Assembly (NCBI GenBank): GCA_910585635.1
Contig: CAJUFE010000009.1
Coordinates: 4,619 to 68,618 of the forward strand
Origin: an uncultured Lachnospiraceae bacterium
GTDB taxonomy: Bacteria > Bacillota > Clostridia > Lachnospirales > Lachnospiraceae
Reading direction: 5' to 3'
DNA: 64,000 bases
The notes below the pieces were generated by a model. That model did not search any database and had not been told where the DNA came from. It saw only the letters and a list, made by a program, of their open reading frames with translations. Below are positions 26,837 to 35,144 of this stretch, one piece after another (within the stretch, counting starts at the first letter, position 1; each line of letters begins with the position of its first letter). The position numbers were made by a program, and so were the translations under genes.

Positions 26837-27250
26837 TCACCATACCCGCAAGAGTCCGGCGGCAGTTGACGGCTTGATGCCGACACATCCGAACTCAGAA
26901 CAATCCGGCATGTCATGGTTGTAAACATAGGCCAGCGGGGATTTTGCTTTCAAATCTTCTCTGTCCTGTTCCCACTCCTCCTCATAATCACTGACATAAA
27001 GGTATGTGTCCATCTTACCGAGGTTGGTGTAGCTGCGTATCACTACATAGACCAGTGCATCATGCTGATCCTCAAAATCCCGGATCCTTTTCAGATCCTC
27101 ATTCTCAGCCCAATAAAATGCACCGAATGGCGGCTCACTGATGCTCACATACCCATTATCCCTGAACTGGCGGATGGTCTGCGGAAAAATCCCTAGAGAC
27201 TTCATGCGGGATACCGCCTCTGCTTTCTTCTGCTCTTTGCTTATGCTCAT
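26837..27250 (-). CDS. Phage protein of unknown function
   Basis: 137 residues. N-terminus MSISKEQKKAEAVSRMKSLG, then SEPPFGAFYWAENEDLKRIR and YLYVSDYEEEWEQDREDLKA, a pattern found in proteins of Clostridia phages and conjugative elements. No function known to me. Confidence 0.75.
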   Translation of the reverse strand: MSISKEQKKAEAVSRMKSLGIFPQTIRQFRDNGYVSISEPPFGAFYWAENEDLKRIRDFEDQHDALVYVVIRSYTNLGKMDTYLYVSDYEEEWEQDREDLKAKSPLAYVYNHDMPDCSEFGCVGIKPSTAAGLLRVW

Positions 27251-27266
27251 TTTTGTGCGCTCCTTT

Positions 27267-27509
27267 CTATCTCGAAATCACTTTTACCAGCCGGCTATAT
27301 TCGCTCAGATCATCACGCCGCACCAGGCCAATGTTTTCCGGCTCTGCATAAACCATTTCAAAATCCTTTGCGACCAGATTACAGACTTCCAGTTCCGGCA
27401 TTACTGCGATCTGTTCTACCGGAGCCAGTTTTTCATCAATCGCCAGTTTCCTGACGGCCCGCTCCATGCCCGTGTAATTCAATTTCTCAGCTAACGTCCT
27501 TCCATCCAT
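27267..27509 (-). CDS. Small phage protein of unknown function
   Basis: 80 residues starting MDGRTLAEKLNYTGMERAVR. The ATG at 27509 lies one base after the stop of the upstream small gene. No domain recognised. Confidence 0.65.
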   Translation of the reverse strand: MDGRTLAEKLNYTGMERAVRKLAIDEKLAPVEQIAVMPELEVCNLVAKDFEMVYAEPENIGLVRRDDLSEYSRLVKVISR

Positions 27510-27510
27510 G

Positions 27511-27642
27511 CTAATCCTCCTCATTTAACTGCTTGCGGAGCTGTCTCGCATATGCGTTATATGCCTTTATACTCTGCAAATCCTTCCAGTCAGTCTGCTC
27601 ATGCTTCTTTTCCAGAAGATGATAATATTCCTCTCTACTCAT
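27511..27642 (-). CDS. Very small phage protein
   Basis: 43 residues (MSREEYYHLLEKKHEQTDWK, then a basic/acidic helix), stop TAG. The start overlaps the end of the next upstream gene by 4 bases (ATGA). Confidence 0.6.
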   Translation of the reverse strand: MSREEYYHLLEKKHEQTDWKDLQSIKAYNAYARQLRKQLNEED

Positions 27643-27845
27643 GTTTTCTCCGCACCCTTTCTGCCCGGGAGAATCCGGGGCTCATATTTTCTGTTTTTGG
27701 CGGCATCGCCTATTTTCTGATACAGCCTGGCATTGGCAAGCATCGGGGTGTCCTCGCAGACATCAAGATCCCAGCTGCCTTTTTCAGTGTTCCAAATGCC
27801 GAATTTCTTGCCGGGTATGCCCCGGCGGTAAACTTCTTTTTTCAC
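27639..27845 (-). CDS. Small basic phage protein
   Basis: 68 residues, MKKEVYRRGIPGKKFGIWNT and so on. Basic, no family recognised. Overlaps the downstream small gene by 4 bases. Confidence 0.65.
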   Translation of the reverse strand: MKKEVYRRGIPGKKFGIWNTEKGSWDLDVCEDTPMLANARLYQKIGDAAKNRKYEPRILPGRKGAEKT

Positions 27846-27856
27846 GGCCCCACCTC

Positions 27857-28180
27857 CTACACAAGATATTCACACATGAAATTGTCGAATCCTTCCCTAT
27901 TCGGCTCACCCATTGCATCCCACAGCTCATTCAGGTCCTCATCGTACCCGGACGTATCCACATCAAGATTATGGTGGAAGCAGTATGCCGTCCACATGCA
28001 GCGCAACTGGTTCCAGCTGAGTTCCTCGCTGAAGCATCCCTGCTGTACGAATGTTTTCAGATAGTCCATTTCAACCTTTCGGCTGATCGTAGTTTGCAGA
28101 GTTTCAATGATCCGGGCAGCGGCGTGGTATCCGTCCCGCCACAGCAGATCCATCTGAAACTGGATGTCTTTATCCGTCAT
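27857..28180 (-). CDS. Phage protein of unknown function
   Basis: 107 residues with many Trp and Cys (LSWNQLRCMWTAYCFHHN). The start overlaps the stop of the upstream gene (ATGA). No family recognised. Confidence 0.7.
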   Translation of the reverse strand: MTDKDIQFQMDLLWRDGYHAAARIIETLQTTISRKVEMDYLKTFVQQGCFSEELSWNQLRCMWTAYCFHHNLDVDTSGYDEDLNELWDAMGEPNREGFDNFMCEYLV

Positions 28181-28446
28181 GCTTTTCTCCTTTCCGGTGT
28201 CTTTACGACATAGATCTTCTTTTCCACACGGTAGACATCGAATACATCCTGGAGCTTATTTATCTTCCGATACCTCTGAATGGATCCGAGCCGGTTCTTG
28301 GCCTCTTTGAGATCGTCATATTCGATGCACATGTTTTTCTTCTGGCCGTTAGCAAGGAACGCTATTACGGCATTGACTTCCTCACACTGTTTTCCACCGC
28401 CGGCCTTTCTTTCCGGCAGATGCTCAACATTGTATGTAATTTTCAT
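28177..28446 (-). CDS. Small phage protein of unknown function
   Basis: 89 residues starting MKITYNVEHLPERKAGGGKQ, basic C-terminus. Overlaps the sigma-like gene upstream by 23 bases and the next gene by 4. Confidence 0.7.
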   Translation of the reverse strand: MKITYNVEHLPERKAGGGKQCEEVNAVIAFLANGQKKNMCIEYDDLKEAKNRLGSIQRYRKINKLQDVFDVYRVEKKIYVVKTPERRKA

Positions 28447-28837
28447 AATCGCTCACCTCCGCATATGGTATAAACTCTAAGTTTTCAGCTGTTACGGTTT
28501 CTCCGAACGTCATTCCGTCAGACCCTGGTATCACATCATCAAGGCTCACGGTTCTTATCCGCCGGTTCTGTTTCTGCCTTTCATTGTATACAGCAGAACT
28601 CATGTTTTTCCAGGCTATCGTGCTGAACTTGTACCGGTACAGATCCGGGCGGCGAAACCACAGTTCGACCGCCCGGAGATAGCGGAACACCACGACATCG
28701 TACCATTCATCCGAGGGAAGTTTCCTTGAACTCAGGAACCGTTCGACAAGGTAATGGTTTTCTTCCGCTACAGACCGTTCTGCGGGAGATAAAGGTTCGA
28801 GCATCATGCGTCCCCCCCCGTAGCTTTTGCTTTTCAT
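28424..28837 (-). CDS. Sigma-70 family-like factor of phage/mobile-element type
   Basis: 137 residues. Sigma region 2-like stretches: ERSVAEENHYLVERFLSSRKLP, VVFRYLRAVELWFRRPDLYRYKFSTIAWKNM, then RRIRTVSLDD. No full region 4, so it may be a partial sigma factor or a regulator built on that fold. Start at 28837 (MKSKSY) has GAGGAGGAAAGG upstream. Eight G of a homopolymer follow codon 6; slippage would block this start, but ATG ATG lies just after the tract. Function inferred only. Confidence 0.65.
   Translation of the reverse strand: MKSKSYGGGRMMLEPLSPAERSVAEENHYLVERFLSSRKLPSDEWYDVVVFRYLRAVELWFRRPDLYRYKFSTIAWKNMSSAVYNERQKQNRRIRTVSLDDVIPGSDGMTFGETVTAENLEFIPYAEVSDYENYIQC
28812..28819. repeat. 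Poly-C tract of eight in the sigma-like gene
   Basis: Eight C (G in the coding strand) within codons 7-9 of the sigma-like gene. Length change would shift the frame between the first ATG and the internal ATG pair. Confidence 0.75.
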
Positions 28838-28850
28838 GGGCCTTTCCTCC

Positions 28851-29078
28851 TCAGTCGTATAATCCGTAGTCACCGCATGTGCGCCACACCCCGCAGTCGA
28901 GGCAGCTCCCGCAACATTCATCTTCGGGATCCGCGTCCAGATAACCCTCGTCTTGCAAGTGCTCCCGGAACCCGTCCGAGAGTAGCTGGGTTCCGTGGTA
29001 ATCTGTAAAGAGCTGTGCTACGGTCTCTCCGCTTAACTCGCAGAGCTTGTCCCACACTTCCTGCTGTTTCTCACTCAT
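28851..29078 (-). CDS. Small phage protein with cysteine cluster
   Basis: 75 residues ending in a cysteine-rich segment (ECCGSCLDCGVWRTCGDYG) that could bind zinc. The start overlaps the peptidase stop. Function unknown. Confidence 0.7.
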   Translation of the reverse strand: MSEKQQEVWDKLCELSGETVAQLFTDYHGTQLLSDGFREHLQDEGYLDADPEDECCGSCLDCGVWRTCGDYGLYD

Positions 29079-30043
29079 CTGCCGGTTCCTCCTTTACACT
29101 GTCGGAATCCCCCCCCCCAGCCATCGGATTTTTCCGGGAGGGCGGCGTGGTCTCCGAACTCCGATTCATAAAGCATCGGAATATACCGGTCTCCGTGTTC
29201 CGCACGGCAATCTTCGAGTTCATCCACGGAGTAATAATCCAGGAGCGCCTCATATTCCTCCCGGATATCCTCCGGTATCTTGCTTAATACGCGCTCTGTG
29301 TAGTAGTCATCATACCAGCCGCCCCATATTCCCCAAGACCGATCCTCCACGTATTCGTATTTAGGGAAATCGGGGTTTACGGAATCCGATATGATCTCCA
29401 CAACTTTTTTCACGGTCTCATTCAGATGTTTCCGGTTGATATACTCGTGAAGCGTATGGGCGTTGTAGTACCCGGATGACAGGTTGACAGCAGCCACTCC
29501 GAGTTCCGGGGCAATATAAGATATATCGCTGAAGGAACCGGAAGCCGTCTTGAATCCTTTTTTGGTTATGTAATCCTCGAAGTCCTCGTTGCCACAGTCA
29601 TAATACACAGCATCGTTCTTCCCTTTACGGTCAAGCTCGATAATCAGCTTCAGATCATACAGACCCTTGGGAAGGACGCCTTTGCGGTATTTTACACAAA
29701 AGGAATTTGCCCCGTTGCCGCCGGTTTCCTCATCACAGGTGAACAGGAGCCACGGCTTGACCTGCGACTGCTCATGCGCCGCCACAAGGCCGTACACGCC
29801 GCATCGGTCGTCCCCGCCTATCCCCTGGGGAGACATCAGGATGTTTCCGTTCGATGTCTTGCAGATCTGCTGGACCGGAGTATGGTGTACCGTGTCAAGA
29901 TGCGCTACCAGCATTACCGGAGCCTCCCCCTGGACAAGGATATAGCTGTTCTTGCAGATCCTCGTCTTGCCCTTATACATGGACCGGAGCCTGGTAAAAA
30001 GTTCCATCTGCGTAGGTTTCAGAAAATCTTCTAAAGGTTTCAT
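29075..30043 (-). CDS. Zinc peptidase-like protein (M20/M28 type)
   Basis: 322 residues with the metal-ligand pattern of di-zinc aminopeptidases: AHLDTVHH, GIGGDDRCGVYG, TCDEETGGNGA (catalytic and ligand acids), LIIELDRKG and a late histidine in SSGYYNAHTLHEYIN. No signal peptide, so cytoplasmic. A peptidase in a phage early/accessory operon is unusual; possible roles are peptide scavenging or removing a host factor. The C-terminus runs through ten G; with nine G the last residues would read DSDSVKEEPADE and stop at 29071 instead of FRQCKGGTGR at 29075. Confidence 0.8.
   Translation of the reverse strand: MKPLEDFLKPTQMELFTRLRSMYKGKTRICKNSYILVQGEAPVMLVAHLDTVHHTPVQQICKTSNGNILMSPQGIGGDDRCGVYGLVAAHEQSQVKPWLLFTCDEETGGNGANSFCVKYRKGVLPKGLYDLKLIIELDRKGKNDAVYYDCGNEDFEDYITKKGFKTASGSFSDISYIAPELGVAAVNLSSGYYNAHTLHEYINRKHLNETVKKVVEIISDSVNPDFPKYEYVEDRSWGIWGGWYDDYYTERVLSKIPEDIREEYEALLDYYSVDELEDCRAEHGDRYIPMLYESEFGDHAALPEKSDGWGGGFRQCKGGTGR
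29109..29118. repeat. Poly-C tract of ten in the peptidase gene
   Basis: Ten C (G in the coding strand) near the 3' end of the zinc peptidase-like gene. One base fewer changes the last ~10 residues to an acidic tail. Confidence 0.8.
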
Positions 30044-31722
30044 GCCGTTTCCTCCTTCTCATCAATCACTGCCCCACATGCAAGGCAGATAGTTCTGTTT
30101 TCCGTCAGTTCTCCGCAATGCGGACACTCCTCATACTCATCCGCGCAATCCTCGCACACCATTTCTGTGAACCCGCCCTCCCGGAAAATATTACGCATCA
30201 GATCGTCATGGAAATACTCTCCGCAGTCAGTACATTTGGTGTAATGCGCTCTCAGGCAATCATCGCATACTAGGACATTGTTTCCGGTATGATCAGCGGC
30301 GGCATGCAATTCATTAGAGCGACAATATTCCCCGCAGCAGTCGCATTCAGAATAGTATCTGTCCAAGCAACTCTGGCACACTTCCTCGCCCTCTGAGATA
30401 TACGTCATGCTGTCGTTCGGATAATATTCCCCGCACTCGTCGCAGCGTGTATAGTAACGCTCCTGACAGCTTTCGCAGACATACTTTCTTCTTCCGTCCT
30501 CACCCCAAACTGCGAACGTCTCCTGACAGCTATCCCCGCAACAGTCGCAGGTTTCAGATCCACCTTCGTTACATGTGGAACAGTACAACCCCTTGGAAAT
30601 TTCATTACCACAGCAGATACACAACCCGTAATTCCCCACAACCAGGGATTCAAAATCGTCCAGGTGATCGTCTCGTATGCTTACCTTCCCATCAAATTCA
30701 GAATATTCCCAATCCTTATAGCCACCGAACCCGTATCCTGCATCAACGCACGCGCCATATTCCCCGGTAGAGGAATAGGTCTTCCACAGATTCGGCGCTC
30801 CTTCGAGCATGGAAATCTCCCGTTGCACAAGATCCCGGTACAGCTTTGAATCTTCCTGTGCTCCTCTCGTCCCTCCCGAGGTGTTATAAAGCCTGCTTTG
30901 GAGCAGAAAGCCATTCCCCGGCTTATACGCGAAGATCTGTCTGGTAGTTTTGCGATTATTTAAAAGTTCCGGAACGCTCGGGTCATCCACAGTGAAAACA
31001 ATGAAGCTGACCTCATCCCGAGCGTAACCGGCACATCCGTTGTTCCAATCATACTCCGTCGAATTGAAAGAGTGGCAGCTTGTGAGAGTGCATCCCCGGC
31101 TATCCTCTTTCGGATTGCTCATTGTCAGGAAATGGGCCGGGTTTATGGAGACGTAGAGCTTAAAACCGATCTTCTTTGCAGACAATTCATCTGCAAACTG
31201 CGCATAGAGCCTCTGGAAATCACTTCCGGCAGTCTCATCGGCAATCCCAAGGGCCACGCATACCGCTTTGAACACGCGGCTTAGCTTCTTTGTGGGGGCA
31301 TATGCCTTCGGCGCAAGTTCCCGGATCACTTTCAGCCCTTCAGCCTTTCTCTCCTCATCTTTTGATGAGAAAAAGGCAACTATTTTTTTCACATCATCAC
31401 TTGCCGGGGACCATATCCCGCCATTCTGGCGTACCCATCCTTCTAAAATTTCCATTCCAAGATCATAGATCCTTCCCTGATCCGGGTTGTGCGTCCGAGT
31501 TCCATTTATCACCAGTGCGTCAAGCCGCTCATCCCAGACAGGAGATTTGCTGAAAAGATCCCGAAGTTCCTGCTTCGCATAAGAGCTGTCTTTCGCAAGG
31601 CGCTTGATAAAGCAGTTCGAAACATCATAGAGAACCTGTGTCTGATCCGTATGCCTTCCATAGTCCTTCAGAGCCTGACGGATATTCTGTTCAGCCTGTT
31701 CGATAATCTGCTGCATTTCCAT
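30040..31722 (-). CDS. Large phage protein with tandem zinc ribbons at the C-terminus
   Basis: 560 residues. The first ~360 show no domain I know, with conserved-looking stretches GCTLTSCHSFNSTEYDW and LNNRKTTRQIFAYKPGNGF. The last ~200 carry at least six CxxC pairs in a repeat of the type CDECGEYY...VCQSCLDRYYSECDCCGEYC, consistent with tandem zinc ribbons of ~40 residues each. The start is well placed and the stop overlaps the peptidase start by 4 bases. A role in binding nucleic acid or protein partners is inferred, not shown. Largest gene of the accessory operon. Confidence 0.8.
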   Translation of the reverse strand: MEMQQIIEQAEQNIRQALKDYGRHTDQTQVLYDVSNCFIKRLAKDSSYAKQELRDLFSKSPVWDERLDALVINGTRTHNPDQGRIYDLGMEILEGWVRQNGGIWSPASDDVKKIVAFFSSKDEERKAEGLKVIRELAPKAYAPTKKLSRVFKAVCVALGIADETAGSDFQRLYAQFADELSAKKIGFKLYVSINPAHFLTMSNPKEDSRGCTLTSCHSFNSTEYDWNNGCAGYARDEVSFIVFTVDDPSVPELLNNRKTTRQIFAYKPGNGFLLQSRLYNTSGGTRGAQEDSKLYRDLVQREISMLEGAPNLWKTYSSTGEYGACVDAGYGFGGYKDWEYSEFDGKVSIRDDHLDDFESLVVGNYGLCICCGNEISKGLYCSTCNEGGSETCDCCGDSCQETFAVWGEDGRRKYVCESCQERYYTRCDECGEYYPNDSMTYISEGEEVCQSCLDRYYSECDCCGEYCRSNELHAAADHTGNNVLVCDDCLRAHYTKCTDCGEYFHDDLMRNIFREGGFTEMVCEDCADEYEECPHCGELTENRTICLACGAVIDEKEETA

Positions 31723-31727
31723 GGTTA

Positions 31728-32165
31728 CTACCTCCTTAACATTCCATCATTGATATAATTCGCAAAGATCCAGTTACGGCAGGTCCGCTGCTTCTGGGTG
31801 AAGTATCCCGGTGGTTCCGGCTTGTAGCTTTCAAACTCAATCCGGCGGGCATCTGTGATTGTGAGCTGGATATTCTTGTTGTCCACGGAGACCATTTCCC
31901 CGGATGCCGGCACAAACGCGATATGCGTGTTCTCGTACCAGTTGAATCCAGCACTCAGCCCGCACAGATAGTAGGCAACTGCCCTCGGATGCTCCTTGAC
32001 TTCGATGTCAATGTGGGCCGACGGCTGGTGGAGCGTACCCCAATAAACCCTTCCGTCGCGGCCACCGATGAAACACTCCGCGCAGCATTTGTAGATGTTC
32101 ACTCCCCGGATATCCCGGAGCCAGAAGAACTCGTGATACCGCTTTACGTCAAGGACTAATCTCAT
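31728..32165 (-). CDS. Phage protein of unknown function, paralogue of the gene at 48758
   Basis: 145 residues. Shares with 48758-49192 the words FFWLR, KCCAECFIG, AYYLCGLS, NTH(I/V)AFVP, ITDAR, SYKP and QRTCRNWIFANY. The two are clearly homologous over their whole length. Conserved cysteines and aromatics suggest a compact fold. Function unknown. Confidence 0.8.
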   Translation of the reverse strand: MRLVLDVKRYHEFFWLRDIRGVNIYKCCAECFIGGRDGRVYWGTLHQPSAHIDIEVKEHPRAVAYYLCGLSAGFNWYENTHIAFVPASGEMVSVDNKNIQLTITDARRIEFESYKPEPPGYFTQKQRTCRNWIFANYINDGMLRR

Positions 32166-32626
32166 TCAGCACTTTCCTCCTTTTTCCTGCGCCCGCCGCG
32201 CTTCTTGGTGGTCTTGCCCTCGGCAGCAGGCTCCTCCGTTTTCTTGGTGGCTTTCTGCTTCTTCGTGACCGGCTCGCTGACCATCCAATTCAGGTAAACC
32301 TTAAAAGCGCCGTCTGCCATCTTCTCGATCTCGCAGGTCCAGCCCTCGCCGGTAGCCGCCACTTTCGAATCCTCGCGGTTCGCCACTTCGGATGCCGCCT
32401 GGATCTGTTCCATCGCATCAGCCGCAACAATCTGGAGAGCCTCGGCCGCTTTGAGATACTGCTCCAGCCAGTAAGCCGCTTTCTTATAACTGCGCACTGT
32501 GTAGGTCGCTTCTGCCTGGCACCGGTCAGCTCCGATCACGATATCCATGATGTTCTCGCTCTCAACGTAATTCGCCTGTCCAGGCTCATGGACCTTTACC
32601 CATCTTCCCTGTTTCAGTTCTGCCAT
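32162..32626 (-). CDS. Phage protein with basic C-terminal tail
   Basis: 154 residues. A folded N-terminal part (LKQGRWVKVHEPGQANY, a helical middle, GEGWTCEIEKMADGAFKVY) and a lysine/arginine-rich tail (KKTEEPAAEGKTTKKRGGRR). The tail suggests nucleic-acid binding. Overlaps the next gene by 4 bases. Confidence 0.75.
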   Translation of the reverse strand: MAELKQGRWVKVHEPGQANYVESENIMDIVIGADRCQAEATYTVRSYKKAAYWLEQYLKAAEALQIVAADAMEQIQAASEVANREDSKVAATGEGWTCEIEKMADGAFKVYLNWMVSEPVTKKQKATKKTEEPAAEGKTTKKRGGRRKKEESAE

Positions 32627-32733
32627 CTGTTTGTCCTCCTTCGTCTTTTTCCTCGCTCTGCATCGTTACGGGCTTGCGACCGTTTGCGGGGACTTATTTC
32701 TGTGATGCCCCGCGAGCTGCATTAGGGAGCGGC

Positions 32734-32889
32734 TTATGCCGCCAAACTTAATTTCATCTGCCGGATGCGTTCCCGCTCGGCTGTTATGTACTCGATATCC
32801 TCCTTACTCAATCCATCCTCGGACTGGACGGATTCCTCAATGAATCCTCTCAAAGCGTTTTCAAATATCCTCAGCATTGTCTCGTTCAT
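32734..32889 (-). CDS. Small phage protein, first gene of the accessory operon
   Basis: 51 residues starting MNETMLRIFENALRGFIEES. Start at 32889 has AAAGGAGGA upstream. Followed by a 107-base gap (32627-32733) holding a GCGGGG/CCCCGC hairpin but no gene. Confidence 0.7.
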   Translation of the reverse strand: MNETMLRIFENALRGFIEESVQSEDGLSKEDIEYITAERERIRQMKLSLAA

Positions 32890-32906
32890 GGTTGTCCTCC
32901 TTTTCT

Positions 32907-32935
32907 TTGACCCGACTAAAAGTGTTTTGTTCAAA
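32907..32935 (+). promoter_or_regulatory. Divergent operator region between accessory and early operons
   Basis: TTGACC (32907-32912) followed at once by the 13-base operator CGACTAAAAGTGT (32913-32925), between the divergent genes at 32889 and 32953. The hexamer 17 bases downstream (TTCAAA) is a poor -10, so the exact promoters are unclear; the operator identity is exact. Confidence 0.65.
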
Positions 32936-32952
32936 TTCAGCTAACTATTGAA

Positions 32953-33432
32953 ATGAAAAGCATTACACACAAAGGGGTTATTGCCGCCGCCTTATCACTG
33001 ACAATTCTCACGGCCTGCGGTAAGCAGGAAGATCCCGTACCACAGATTGAGGTAATCATCATAGAACCCTCAGTTATCGTGATCGAGACCCTGGAAACGA
33101 AGCCGTGGACAGATCAGGATGTCCAGGCAATCGCCCTAACCCTTGCAGGTGAGTGTTACAACGACAAGGTGTATGACAAAAGGCGGGTATGCGAAGTGAT
33201 CCTGAACCGGGTCAGTGACGGAAGCTGGGGAGATACTGTTCTGGAAGTTTTGGCATCCAGCAGCCAGTTCAATGGATACTGGAAACAGAACAGGCCTGTG
33301 AGCGAGAACGACATGGAAGTTGCTGAACAGGCCCTCTCCGATTGGTATGCCAACGGATGCGAAGCCCTTTCCGATTATCTGTATTTCTGTGCGGGAGAAA
33401 ACCGCGAAAACACTTTCAGAAGTGAATATTAA
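32953..33432 (+). CDS. Phage lipoprotein with SleB-like cell wall hydrolase domain
   Basis: 159 residues. Signal peptide with lipobox LTAC (cysteine ~22). The rest resembles the Hydrolase_2/SleB cell wall hydrolase domain: ALTLAGECYNDKVYDKRRVCEVILNR and VLASSSQFNGYW, with an acidic residue in AGEC as the likely catalytic glutamate. It would sit on the outer face of the membrane. First gene of the early operon, next to an operator, so possibly expressed early or in the lysogen; a role in superinfection exclusion is only a guess. Confidence 0.75.
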   Translation: MKSITHKGVIAAALSLTILTACGKQEDPVPQIEVIIIEPSVIVIETLETKPWTDQDVQAIALTLAGECYNDKVYDKRRVCEVILNRVSDGSWGDTVLEVLASSSQFNGYWKQNRPVSENDMEVAEQALSDWYANGCEALSDYLYFCAGENRENTFRSEY

Positions 33433-33445
33433 GGAGGACAAAAAC

Positions 33446-33901
33446 ATGTTAGAAGCAAGAATCACAATCGAAGCCCCTGAACTGACAGCGGCGATCAACA
33501 ATCTGGCGGCCGCTATCGGAGGTAAAAATGTGCAGACCTTCGCACCGAATGTATCAGTAACGCAGACACAACCCCCCGCGAGCGCACAACCTCCGGTAAC
33601 GGCGCCCCCGGTGAATACACAGCCCCCCGCAATGAATCCGCCTGCCGCACCGCAGCCCCCGGTAAACCAGACACCGGCTTCTGCACAGAATTATGCGGCT
33701 CCCGGCGTCCCCCTGGCCCAGCCCCCGCAGTACACAGTGGATCAGATCATGGCGGCTGGAGCGATGCTCATGGATGCCGGAAAAGCAAATGAGCTGATAA
33801 ACCTGTTACACTCCTTCGGTGTTCAGGCCGTTATGGATCTGAAGCAGGAGCAGCTCGGCGCGTTTGCGACAGCGATGCGGGAAATGGGGGCGAAAATATG
33901 A
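33446..33901 (+). CDS. Phage protein with proline/glutamine-rich linker
   Basis: 151 residues. Helical N-terminus (ARITIEAPELTAAINNLAAAI), a Pro/Gln/Ala-rich linker, then a helical C-terminus (LMDAGKANELINLLHSFGVQAV). AAGGAGG precedes the ATG at 33446. Overlaps the next gene by 4 bases. Often found just upstream of DUF2800 genes; function unknown. Confidence 0.75.
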   Translation: MLEARITIEAPELTAAINNLAAAIGGKNVQTFAPNVSVTQTQPPASAQPPVTAPPVNTQPPAMNPPAAPQPPVNQTPASAQNYAAPGVPLAQPPQYTVDQIMAAGAMLMDAGKANELINLLHSFGVQAVMDLKQEQLGAFATAMREMGAKI

Positions 33902-35130
33902 GCCAACACGCATTATTATCTCCGTCCAGCGCACACAGATGGCTGAACTGCCCTCTCGCTCCAAGGCTTGAGGCCCAGCTTCCTGAGCAGACGAGCGATT
34001 ATGCAAGGGAAGGGACAACAGCCCATAGCGTGTGCGAGATAGCTGCTAAAAAGCATTTCAAAAAAGTAAAGGCGGCAGAATACACCAGAAAGATCAAAAA
34101 ACTGAAAACGGATCCCCTGTGGAATGATGAAATGCTCCATACCGCAGAGACCTATGTAGATCACCTTGCAGAAAGAGCGATGTCTTTTGAAAAGGAGCCA
34201 TATGTGGCCTTTGAGGTAAAGGTTGATATCTCTGATTATGTACCGGAGGCTTTTGGCCGGTGTGACTGCGCCATGTTCGGTGATGATACCCTCATCATAA
34301 CGGACTATAAGCACGGAAAGGGTGTTCCTGTAAGCGCTAAAAACAACCCGCAGCTCATGCTTTATGCGCTCGGAGCCCTGAAGCTCTATCAGCCTTTATT
34401 CGGGAACGCTTTGCAGAAAGTTGGGATTTTTATAGACCAGCCGAGGCTCAACTCATATGAAGGATGGTTCTGCAACGTGGCGGACCTGCTTTCCTGGGGA
34501 GAAGAAATCAAACCGAAAGCGCAGATGGCATACATGGGTTTCGGCGAGTACCATGCAGGTGACTGGTGCCAGTTCTGCCGGGCGAACGGGATCTGTAGCG
34601 CCCAGGCAAAGCAGCAGGTCAGCGCCTTCGATGATTTTGCGGAAGCCGTAGGAAAGCCCGGCATACTTACACCCGAAGAAGCAAAAATGGTGGAGGGAAC
34701 AGGCCGGACGATCTCCGAAAATACTGCGATACTTACCCCTAATGAGATTGGAACCATTCTGGAGCGCGGGAAAAATCTCGTGGACTGGTATGAAAAAGTA
34801 AAGCAGAAGGCTCTGGAATCCATCCTTGCCGGCACAAAAGTACCGGGGTGGAAAGCAGTTGAAGGAAGGAGTATCCGGGTATGGAGCGATCAGGATAAGG
34901 CTCTGGAGAAATTGCAAGAATCCGGGATCGAAAGGGCTGCTATTTATGACAGCGTACCGAAAACTCTTTCTCAGCTTGAAACAACATTGGGCAAAAAGAG
35001 GTTTGCTGAACTTGTTGGGGAGTTTGTGGTAAAACCGCAGGGAAAACCCACTTTGGCAAATGAACAGGATTCAAGAAAAGAGTACAGCAGTGCCGCAGCT
35101 GATTTCTCTGCGGTTGTTGATAAAAAATAA
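33898..35130 (+). CDS. DUF2800 protein, RecB-like PD-(D/E)XK nuclease
   Basis: 410 residues. Starts LSPSSAHRWLNCPLAPRLE, has EGTTAHSVCE, EVKVDISDYVPEAFGRCDCAMFGDD, IITDYKHGKG (D...DxK of the PD-(D/E)XK fold) and a four-cysteine-like CQFCRANGICSAQ near residue 225. Such proteins are phage replication/recombination nucleases. It lies next to the DUF2815 ssDNA-binding gene, the usual pairing. Confidence 0.9.
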   Translation: MSQHALLSPSSAHRWLNCPLAPRLEAQLPEQTSDYAREGTTAHSVCEIAAKKHFKKVKAAEYTRKIKKLKTDPLWNDEMLHTAETYVDHLAERAMSFEKEPYVAFEVKVDISDYVPEAFGRCDCAMFGDDTLIITDYKHGKGVPVSAKNNPQLMLYALGALKLYQPLFGNALQKVGIFIDQPRLNSYEGWFCNVADLLSWGEEIKPKAQMAYMGFGEYHAGDWCQFCRANGICSAQAKQQVSAFDDFAEAVGKPGILTPEEAKMVEGTGRTISENTAILTPNEIGTILERGKNLVDWYEKVKQKALESILAGTKVPGWKAVEGRSIRVWSDQDKALEKLQESGIERAAIYDSVPKTLSQLETTLGKKRFAELVGEFVVKPQGKPTLANEQDSRKEYSSAAADFSAVVDKK

Positions 35131-35144
35131 GGAGGACAAAATTC

